Below, in pieces: positions 8,376 to 13,395 of a stretch of DNA of 13,395 nucleotides. Below the pieces are notes generated by a model that did not search any database, was not told the DNA's origin, and worked only from the letters and a program-made list of their open reading frames with translations. Each line of letters starts with the position of its first letter. Position 1 is the first letter of the stretch. A program made the position numbers and the translations under genes. This DNA comes from Rhodobacterales bacterium (GTDB lineage: Bacteria > Pseudomonadota > Alphaproteobacteria > Rhodobacterales > Rhodobacteraceae): assembly GCA_009992615.1 (NCBI GenBank), contig JAACVA010000069.1, positions 1 through 13,395 of the forward strand. Direction: 5' to 3'.

Positions 8376-8400
8376 CAGTGTAAAAACGCCGCACGAAACA

Positions 8401-8456
8401 GCAGGACAAGAACCTGCGATCCAGGGCTTACACCTCTGAACCGCCCGATCAATCGG
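8401..8456 (-). promoter_or_regulatory. Two further hairpins in the presumed nrdJ leader
   Basis: Read on the minus strand, CCGAT-TG-ATCGG (8445-8456) is a near-perfect palindrome, and GCAGG-TTCTTGT-CCTGC (8401-8417) is a 5-bp stem with a 7-base loop. The second resembles a tRNA T-arm but no cloverleaf surrounds it. Together with the flanking palindromes they suggest a structured leader of about 200 bases, if transcription starts near 8530. Confidence 0.4.
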
Positions 8457-8487
8457 TTGTTGCGTCTGGTTCCATCTGCCCACCCCA

Positions 8488-8503
8488 CCACCATATCTGG
8501 TGG
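8488..8503 (-). promoter_or_regulatory. Palindrome CCACCATATCTGGTGG, candidate NrdR box
   Basis: This 16-base perfect inverted repeat (6-bp arms, 4-base centre) lies about 160 bases upstream of the nrdJ start. Read on the minus strand it matches 11 of 16 positions of the NrdR-box consensus as I remember it (ACACWATATATWGTGT). NrdR is the ATP/dATP-sensing repressor of ribonucleotide reductase genes. NrdR boxes normally come in pairs about 31-32 bases apart, and I do not see a good second copy, so the assignment is tentative. Confidence 0.4.
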
Positions 8504-8563
8504 CCTGCCCGGCGACCTGCACAACCTGACGTATTTCGGCCTATGTGGTCAACGCCAATTTTT

Positions 8564-8584
8564 CTAAAATACCCGGAATTTTAG
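8564..8584. promoter_or_regulatory. Perfect 7-bp inverted repeat CTAAAAT-N7-ATTTTAG, possible operator
   Basis: CTAAAAT (8564-8570) and ATTTTAG (8578-8584) flank seven bases. It is AT-rich in GC-rich surroundings and sits about 240 bases upstream of nrdJ, just upstream of a minus-strand TTGACC (8547-8552) that could be a -35 element. No convincing -10 was found at standard spacing. I cannot name a regulator. Confidence 0.35.
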
Positions 8585-9027
8585 GTTGACCTTGCCCCAT
8601 GCCCCTTGCCGGTTGTGGCATACAGATTCCCCCCGGACTTGCCCCCCGTTTTATCAACAGCTGTCGCCAGGCGATTTATCCAAACGTCCGGCAAGCTTAG
8701 CAACAGTCGTGCACAGCGGCTGTGGCTGTCACCCCACACTGCTCTGGGGATATCGCCGCACTTGCGCTGCGACACCGGCCAACAGAAAAGATGCCTGATT
8801 TTGCGGCGTGGCGCCCCGACACCACATCTTGCGGCACCCCTGCGAATCGCCTTCGCCGGTCCAGCCCCGCCAAAGATCGCTTCACGCATCGGCAGCAATC
8901 GATCGCATCACCGCGCACGGAGGCAGGAAAACACCCGGTCGGCCGCACTACCAGGGGGCACCCAGCGGTGGTGTCGCAGCCCTCACCGCGAGAGCAAGAG
9001 CCACATCACGAACGCAAAACCGCTGTG
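8585..9027. other. Intergenic stretch between gltX and the nrdJ upstream region, no gene recognised
   Basis: Open frames exist on both strands here, but they overlap each other, show no recognisable domain and look like high-GC chance frames. TTATCAACA (8651-8659) and TTATCCAAA (8676-8684) are each one base from the DnaA-box consensus TTATCCACA. A 6-bp inverted repeat, GCGGTG (8965-8970) and CACCGC (8984-8989), lies 39 bases beyond the gltX stop, but has a 13-base loop and no T-run, so it is a weak terminator candidate. Confidence 0.5.
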
Positions 9028-10347
9028 TTACAGCCGCGGCGGCGCTTGCATCAGCGGCATCAGATCGGCCATTTCCGGCCCCTGCGCCCGCCCCGTCACC
9101 GCCAGGCGCAGCGGCATGAACAATCCACGGCCCTTGCGCCCGGTGGCCTGTTTCACCGCATTGGTCCAGGTCGCCCAGGCGTCGTCGCCGTAGGGGTGGG
9201 GCGGCAACAGCGTAAAGGCCTGACTCACGAAATCGCGGTCTTCCTCGGCCACCTGCGCCGCCGCACTGCCCTGCAACACCGCCCACCACAGCGCCAACTC
9301 GGCGCGGTTGGCGATGTTGCCCTTGACCAGATCCCAAAAGGCGGCCGCCAGCGGGCCGGGCACGCCCAGCGCCGCAATCTCGCCTGCAACCGCCGCAAGC
9401 GGCAAGGCGGCCAACACCCGCCCGGTCAGCGGTTTCAGGTCGTCCGCGTCAAATTTCGTGGGGGCGGCGCCGAATTGCGAAATATCGAACCCCTCGATCA
9501 GCTCCTCCAGCGTCGCGCGCACTTCGACCGGCTGTGACGAACCCAGCCGCGCCATCAGCGACAACAGCGCCATCGGCTCAACCCCCGCCGCCCTGAGATC
9601 CCGCAGCGACAGCACGCCCAGCCGCTTTGACAACGCCTCACCCTGCGGGCCGGTCAACAGCGAATGATGGGCAAAGGCCGGGTGGCCATGGCCCAGCGCC
9701 GCCATGATCTGGATCTGCGTGGCGGTGTTGGTCACATGGTCTGATCCGCGCACGACATGGGTCACCCCCATTTCGGTGTCATCCACCACCGAGGCCAGCG
9801 TATACAGCACCTGGCCATCGCCACGGATCAGCACCGGATCGCTGACACTCGCCGCGTCGATCGAAATGTCGCCCAAGATGCCATCGGTCCAGGTGATCCG
9901 CTCCTGATCCAGCAAAAACCGCCAATGCGGGCTGCGCTCGGCCCGCAGCCGCGCCTTCTCGTCCTGCGACAACGCCAGCGCGGCCCGGTCATAGACCGGC
10001 GGCTTGCCCATGTTCAGCTGCTTCTTGCGTTTCAGATCCAGCTCGACCGGCGTTTCAAACCCTTCATAGAACCGCCCCTGCGCCCGCAACGTATCGGCGG
10101 CGGCATGATAGCGATCCAACCGTGCGCTTTGCCGCTCGACCCTGTCCCAGGTCAGGCCCAGCCATTCCAGATCCTGCTGGATCGCATCGGCATATTCTGG
10201 CTTTGACCGCTCGCCATCGGTATCGTCCAGCCGCAGGATGAACGTGCCCCCGGCCTTGCGCGCGATGAGATAATTCATCAGCGCGGTACGCAGGTTGCCG
10301 ATGTGGATATATCCGGTGGGCGACGGGGCGAAACGGGTGGTTGTCAT
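9028..10347 (-). CDS. gltX: Glutamate--tRNA ligase (GluRS), short alphaproteobacterial type
   Basis: GluRS charges tRNA-Glu with glutamate. In bacteria lacking GlnRS a GluRS also makes Glu-tRNA-Gln for GatCAB amidation. The 439-residue product has the class I Rossmann signature FAPSPTGYIHIGNLRTAL, with HIGN (15-18) in place of HIGH, and ALSKRLG (238-244) at the KMSKS loop, where alanine replaces the first lysine. It contains no cysteine at all, so the zinc-binding Cys motif of some GluRS proteins is absent. The start at 10345-10347 is set by the conserved MTTTRFAPSPTG N-terminus and by AGGAG six bases upstream; the frame continues upstream to 10533 without similarity. Many alphaproteobacteria carry two GluRS genes, and this could be either the canonical one or the second; the sequence alone does not settle tRNA specificity. 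Confidence 0.92.
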   Translation of the reverse strand: MTTTRFAPSPTGYIHIGNLRTALMNYLIARKAGGTFILRLDDTDGERSKPEYADAIQQDLEWLGLTWDRVERQSARLDRYHAAADTLRAQGRFYEGFETPVELDLKRKKQLNMGKPPVYDRAALALSQDEKARLRAERSPHWRFLLDQERITWTDGILGDISIDAASVSDPVLIRGDGQVLYTLASVVDDTEMGVTHVVRGSDHVTNTATQIQIMAALGHGHPAFAHHSLLTGPQGEALSKRLGVLSLRDLRAAGVEPMALLSLMARLGSSQPVEVRATLEELIEGFDISQFGAAPTKFDADDLKPLTGRVLAALPLAAVAGEIAALGVPGPLAAAFWDLVKGNIANRAELALWWAVLQGSAAAQVAEEDRDFVSQAFTLLPPHPYGDDAWATWTNAVKQATGRKGRGLFMPLRLAVTGRAQGPEMADLMPLMQAPPRL

Positions 10348-10434
10348 GCGATGCTCCTGATTGGTGGTTCCATCCCACAGCCACGCGCAATTGTCCAGAA
10401 AACCGCGCTCTGCTCTCTTTCTTGCCGAAAAATA

Positions 10435-10466
10435 CCTCCGCCGGAGGCCCCGCCGCGCAGCGGCGG
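10435..10466. repeat. Paired GC-rich hairpins in the gltX/metallopeptidase intergenic region
   Basis: CCTCC-GCC-GGAGG (10435-10447) is followed after two bases by CCGCCGC-GCA-GCGGCGG (10450-10466). They lie in the 184-base gap between the divergent gltX and metallopeptidase genes, just after a short AT-rich run (CGAAAAATA). They lack a T-run and lie upstream of both genes, so they are not simple terminators. They resemble short extragenic repeat units that I recall from Rhodobacteraceae genomes, but only one copy is in this window. Confidence 0.45.
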
Positions 10467-10531
10467 ACACAAGGCGGCACGCGGGCGCATCCCCCCCTTG
10501 CGCGCCGCCGGTTGCACCCCATTTCGACGGC

Positions 10532-10936
10532 ATGACACATGCCGCCCTGACTGCCCCTGATCTTGAAACCTTTTATGCTTTGGCCGAGGCGGCCCGTGCC
10601 GCCCTGCCCGACCGGTTTCGTGATGCCGCCCGCCATGTGGCCCTGCGGATCGAGGATTTCGCCCCCGATGCCCTTCTGGACGAAATGCAGATCGACGATC
10701 CCTTCGGCCTGACCGGGCTGTACGACGGCATCCCGCTGACCGAGAGATCGGTGATGGATCAGCCCACCGGCCCCGACACCGTGTGGCTGTTCCGCCGCCC
10801 GATCCTGGATGAATGGGCGGCGCGCGGCAACGTCACCCTGGGCGAATTGGTGACGCATGTTCTGGTTCACGAAATTGCCCACCATTTCGGTTGGTCCGAT
10901 GATGACATCGCCAGGATTGACCGCTGGTGGGAATGA
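10532..10936 (+). CDS. Zincin-like metallopeptidase family protein (DUF1025/Zincin_1 type)
   Basis: A small cytoplasmic protein of 134 residues with no signal peptide or membrane segment. Residues 110-125 carry VLVHEIAHHFGWSDDD: H113, E114 and H117 form an HExxH zinc site, and D123 fits the third ligand of HExxHxxGxxD. This matches the minimal zincin family found next to housekeeping genes in many alphaproteobacteria; substrate and role are unknown. The ATG at 10532 is chosen because the upstream part of the frame is low-complexity intergenic DNA with hairpins. The ribosome binding site is weak, so a slightly different start is possible. It is divergent from gltX and is followed after 111 bases by the metallo-beta-lactamase-fold gene on the same strand. 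Family assignment is fairly sure; function is not. Confidence 0.85.
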   Translation: MTHAALTAPDLETFYALAEAARAALPDRFRDAARHVALRIEDFAPDALLDEMQIDDPFGLTGLYDGIPLTERSVMDQPTGPDTVWLFRRPILDEWAARGNVTLGELVTHVLVHEIAHHFGWSDDDIARIDRWWE

Positions 10937-10945
10937 CCTCGGCAT

Positions 10946-10968
10946 CGCCGCACATTCCCTGTGCGGTG
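10946..10968 (+). terminator. Stem-loop after the metallopeptidase gene
   Basis: CCGCACA (10948-10954) and TGTGCGG (10960-10966) pair around TTCCC, and the stem extends to 9 bp with one G-U pair. It starts 10 bases past the stop at 10936. No T-run follows, so it is a weak intrinsic terminator at best, and may instead act in 3'-end stabilisation. Confidence 0.4.
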
Positions 10969-11047
10969 CTGGCCCTGTGCTGTGCTGGACCGCCGCGCGC
11001 TGCGACCTAATTCTAGTGTTCCAAACAAAACATGGGAGAAAGCCACG

Positions 11048-11989
11048 ATGCGCCTTGCCACACCGTTCCTGACCCGCCGTTCCGCCCTGCTGGGGGCCGC
11101 CGCCTTGCCCGCCGCAGCAGCATTGCCCAACCTTGCGCGCGCCGCCGGGCACGCGCCCGCTGCGGCCCCCGCGCCGATCCACAATGCCTTCACCGTCGGT
11201 AATTTCCGGGTGGCCAGCCTGCTCGCCGGAACCCGCACCGTGGACGAGCCGCAAGGCACCTTCGGCATGAACGTCAGCGCCGAAGAGTTCGCCGCGGTGA
11301 GCCGCGCCAATTTCATCCCCACGGACAAGACACAGTTCTTCTTCACGCCCACTGTCGTGAATACCGGCACTGAAATCGTGCTGTTTGACACCGGGCTGAA
11401 TGCTGACGGCATCAACGCCGCCCTGGCCGCCGCCGGATACGCCGCTGACGACATCACCGTGGTGGTTCTGACCCACATGCACGGCGATCACATTGGCGGG
11501 CTGATGCGCGATGGCGCCCCGACCTTCGCAAACGCCCGCTATGTCACCGGGCAGGTCGAGTATGACCATTGGGCCGCCGCCGGAAACGACGGGTTCAACG
11601 CCAATGTCGCGCCCTTGGCCGAAAAGATGACCTTCCTGTCCGACGGTCAAGAGGCCGTGCCGGGCATCACCGCCGTTGCGGCGTTCGGCCATACGCCGGG
11701 CCACATGGCCTATCACGTCGAATCAGGCAGCGACCGGTTGATGCTGATCGTCGACACGGCCAATCACTATGTCTGGTCTCTCGCCTATCCCGAGTGGGAG
11801 GTGCGGTTCGATGCCGACAAGGCTGCCGCAGCCGCGTCGCGCAAAAACATCCTCGGCATGGTCGCGGCGGATCGTATTCCGATGATCGGCTATCACATGC
11901 CTTTCCCGGCCTTGGGGTATGTCGATACGCGCGGCGAGGGTGGTTTTGCCTATGTGCCCGCCACCTATCAGATGATGCTTCAGGGCTGA
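11048..11989 (+). CDS. Tat-exported metallo-beta-lactamase-fold hydrolase
   Basis: A 313-residue protein of the MBL-fold superfamily. The N-terminus has a twin-arginine signal (R10-R11 in FLTRRSALLGAA), a hydrophobic stretch and a likely cleavage after ARA at about 32, so it probably folds in the cytoplasm and acts in the periplasm. Zinc ligands are visible as HMHGDH (H143, H145, D147, H148), a histidine in GHTPGH (215-219), D236 in VDTANH, and H283 in GYHMPFP. The substrate cannot be read from the sequence: lactonases, sulfatases and other hydrolases share this core, and there is no special reason to call it an antibiotic resistance enzyme. The ATG at 11048 is favoured by GGGAG 10 bases upstream and by the start of the signal peptide. 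It lies 111 bases after the metallopeptidase gene, probably with its own promoter. Confidence 0.9.
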   Translation: MRLATPFLTRRSALLGAAALPAAAALPNLARAAGHAPAAAPAPIHNAFTVGNFRVASLLAGTRTVDEPQGTFGMNVSAEEFAAVSRANFIPTDKTQFFFTPTVVNTGTEIVLFDTGLNADGINAALAAAGYAADDITVVVLTHMHGDHIGGLMRDGAPTFANARYVTGQVEYDHWAAAGNDGFNANVAPLAEKMTFLSDGQEAVPGITAVAAFGHTPGHMAYHVESGSDRLMLIVDTANHYVWSLAYPEWEVRFDADKAAAAASRKNILGMVAADRIPMIGYHMPFPALGYVDTRGEGGFAYVPATYQMMLQG

Positions 11990-11998
11990 GGCGCCCCG

Positions 11999-12023
11999 GC
12001 CCCCCGGCCCGCTGCCGGGGGGC
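11999..12023. terminator. GC-rich 10-bp stem-loop between convergent genes
   Basis: GCCCCCCGGC (11999-12008) and GCCGGGGGGC (12014-12023) pair perfectly around CCGCT. The hairpin starts 10 bases after the hydrolase stop and ends 21 bases before the nadE stop, so it is well placed to end transcription from both sides. There is no T-run on either strand, as is common in GC-rich alphaproteobacteria, so it may work with Rho or as an mRNA 3'-end block. Confidence 0.6.
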
Positions 12024-12043
12024 GAGTGCCGCGTTGCGCGTGG

Positions 12044-13395
12044 CTAGCTGGGGTCGCGCCAGCGATTGACGATGGGATAGCGGCGATCCAGCCAGAAAGA
12101 CCGCTTTGTCAGCCGCGCCCCCGGCGCCGCCTGAAAGCGTTTGTATTCCGAGATGTAGATCAGGTGTTCCACCTTCTTCACCGTCGCCCGGTCAAACCCT
12201 TGCGCCACCAGATCGGCGACTGATGCCTCGTGGTCGATCAGCTGTTCCAGGATCGCGTCCAGCACGTCATAGGGCGGCAGCGAATCTTCGTCCTTCTGAT
12301 CGGCGCGCAGTTCCGCACTGGGCGGCTTGTCGATGATCGCCGGCAGGATCACCTCGCCCGAGGGGCCCTTCATCCAGTCGCGGTGATTTTCGTTGCGCCA
12401 GCGGCAGGTCTGGAAAACGCGGGTCTTGTACATCTCCTTGATCGGATTGTATCCGCCCGCCATGTCGCCATATATTGTGGCATAGCCGACCGCCACCTCG
12501 GATTTGTTGCCGGTCGTCAACAGCATCTCGCCAAACTTGTTGGACAGCGCCATCAGCAACAGCCCGCGCAGACGGCTTTGGATGTTTTCCTCGGTCAGCC
12601 CCGTCTCGGTGCCCTGAAACAGCGGCGCCAGGGTTTCGCTGACCGCTGCCCGCGCGCCGGTGATCGGCACGAAATCATAGCGCGCGCCCAGCGCTTCGGC
12701 ACAAGCTTTGGCATCGTCAAGCGACGCCTGCGACGTGAACTCGGACGGCAGCATCACACAGCGCACATTGTCGGGGCCCAGGGCATCGCAGGCAATGGTC
12801 GCCACCAGCGCCGAATCGATCCCTCCCGACATGCCCAGCAGCACCTTCCCGAACCCGGTCTTGGCCATGTAATCGCGCAGGGCCATCACCATGACGTGGT
12901 AATCCTGCTCCCAGGCATCTGCGATATGCGCCATTGGGCCGGGCGCGATGCGCCAGCCCTCCGGGCCTTTTGCAAGATCGACATGGGCGATCTGTTCGTC
13001 GAACTGTGGCATCTGGAAGGCCAGCCCGCCATGCGGGTTCAGCCCGAAAGACGCGCCGTCGAACACCTGGTCGTCCTGCCCGCCCACCATGTTCAGATAG
13101 ATCAGAGGAAGCCCGGTTTCGATCACCCGTGCCACCATCTGGTTGAACCGGGTGTCCAGCTTACCCCGGTAATAGGGCGACCCGTTGGGCACAAGCAGGA
13201 ATTCGGCGCCCGTCTCTTGCAACGTCTCGGACACTTCGGGGTGCCAGGCGTCTTCGCAGATCGGCGACCCTATCCGCACGTCGCCCACGGCGTAAGGTCC
13301 GCCCAGCGGACCCGCCGCAAACACCCGCACCTCGTCGAACACCGTCTCGTTCGGCAGGTTGTGCTTCAACGCCCGGTGCACCACCTTGCCGCCCC
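12044..13395 (-). CDS. nadE: Glutamine-dependent NAD+ synthetase NadE (N-terminus outside window)
   Basis: NadE makes NAD+ from deamido-NAD (nicotinic acid adenine dinucleotide), ATP and glutamine, the last step of NAD synthesis in the cytoplasm. The frame is open to the window edge (GGKVVHRALKHNLPN at the visible start), so about 100 residues of the N-terminal nitrilase-type glutaminase domain, including its catalytic Glu, lie outside. Counting from the codon at 13384, the catalytic Lys is K7 (ALKHNLPN) and the nucleophile C43 (SPICEDAWH). The synthetase domain starts about 178, with the ATP-PPase P-loop SGGIDS at 186-191. Further on it carries LLTTGNKSEVAVGYATIYGD and KPPSAELRADQKDEDSLPPY, both typical of NAD synthetase. 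The two-domain form uses glutamine rather than free ammonia. It is convergent with the preceding hydrolase gene. Identification is firm. Confidence 0.95.
   Translation of the reverse strand, partial: GGKVVHRALKHNLPNETVFDEVRVFAAGPLGGPYAVGDVRIGSPICEDAWHPEVSETLQETGAEFLLVPNGSPYYRGKLDTRFNQMVARVIETGLPLIYLNMVGGQDDQVFDGASFGLNPHGGLAFQMPQFDEQIAHVDLAKGPEGWRIAPGPMAHIADAWEQDYHVMVMALRDYMAKTGFGKVLLGMSGGIDSALVATIACDALGPDNVRCVMLPSEFTSQASLDDAKACAEALGARYDFVPITGARAAVSETLAPLFQGTETGLTEENIQSRLRGLLLMALSNKFGEMLLTTGNKSEVAVGYATIYGDMAGGYNPIKEMYKTRVFQTCRWRNENHRDWMKGPSGEVILPAIIDKPPSAELRADQKDEDSLPPYDVLDAILEQLIDHEASVADLVAQGFDRATVKKVEHLIYISEYKRFQAAPGARLTKRSFWLDRRYPIVNRWRDPS

Noticed and set aside
8394..8440. tRNA gene on the minus strand, suggested by a T-arm-like GCAGG-TTCTTGT-CCTGC
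   Set aside because: The T-loop departs from TTCRANT, no matching acceptor stem or D-arm could be drawn, and the anticodon-like stem has a mismatch. At most a decayed fragment.
8328..8522. Extended nrdJ N-terminus starting at 8522
   Set aside because: The extra 65 residues show no family similarity and coincide with palindromes; the ATG at 8327 has a better fit and a ribosome binding site.
8341..8560. Cobalamin riboswitch upstream of nrdJ
   Set aside because: A CTGCCCTCTGCAAC stretch looks faintly like part of the consensus, but the rest of the conserved core and the B12 box are absent.
5076..8567. Long plus-strand open frames (459 and 700 codons) opposite nrdJ
   Set aside because: They are antisense to a firmly identified gene, have no domain character, and arise from third-position GC bias in the opposite strand.
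8590..8760. Replication origin suggested by DnaA-like boxes
   Set aside because: Only two imperfect boxes, no AT-rich unwinding region and no origin-type neighbours.
8581..8948. Two short minus-strand frames between gltX and nrdJ as a small gene
   Set aside because: They overlap one another, lack a clear ribosome binding site and have Arg/Cys-rich composition typical of chance frames in GC-rich DNA.
10064..11716. A 550-codon minus-strand frame spanning gltX 5' end, the metallopeptidase and the MBL-fold gene
   Set aside because: It runs antisense to two genes with clear motifs and overlaps gltX in another frame; it has no recognisable domain.
1..13395. CRISPR array, toxin-antitoxin pair or phage-defence island
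   Set aside because: No regularly spaced repeats and no gene pair of that kind; the only mobile DNA is the decayed scar at about 3454-4649.

Overview
The window looks like chromosomal DNA from a GC-rich alphaproteobacterium, most likely of the Rhodobacteraceae/Rhodobacterales. The grounds are the close-set glnD-murJ pair, the roughly 1,225-residue B12-dependent ribonucleotide reductase, a short cysteine-free GluRS with an HIGN signature, and an alphaproteobacterial-style IS-associated integrase relic. This is inference from protein character; no search was run.

Layout. Positions 1-3453 (+) hold the 3' part of glnD (PII uridylyltransferase/UMP-removing enzyme, cut by the window edge), then murJ (lipid II flippase) 28 bases downstream of its stop, probably one operon. 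Positions 3454-4649 are a graveyard of mobile DNA. It contains about 300 bases with no recognisable gene, a tyrosine-integrase pseudogene broken by an in-frame TAG, a scrambled fragment of an IS256-family transposase, a 16-bp inverted repeat and a 14-bp direct repeat. Positions 4650-8327 (-) are nrdJ, whose upstream region (8328 to about 8590) is rich in hairpins and palindromes, including a possible NrdR box and a possible start-site-occluding leader. Positions 8585-9027 hold no gene I can support. Positions 9028-10347 (-) are gltX. Two small hairpins follow, then a short zincin-like metallopeptidase (10532-10936, +) and a Tat-exported metallo-beta-lactamase-fold hydrolase (11048-11989, +). 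A strong GC hairpin lies between that gene and the convergent nadE (12044 to window end, -), which is cut at its N-terminus.

Functionally the intact genes are housekeeping: nitrogen signalling (glnD), cell wall (murJ), dNTP synthesis (nrdJ), translation (gltX) and NAD synthesis (nadE), plus two hydrolases of unknown substrate. Apart from glnD-murJ there is no clear multi-gene pathway. I found no convincing new multi-gene system. The parts most worth a second look are the nrdJ leader and the decayed mobile-element scar between murJ and nrdJ.
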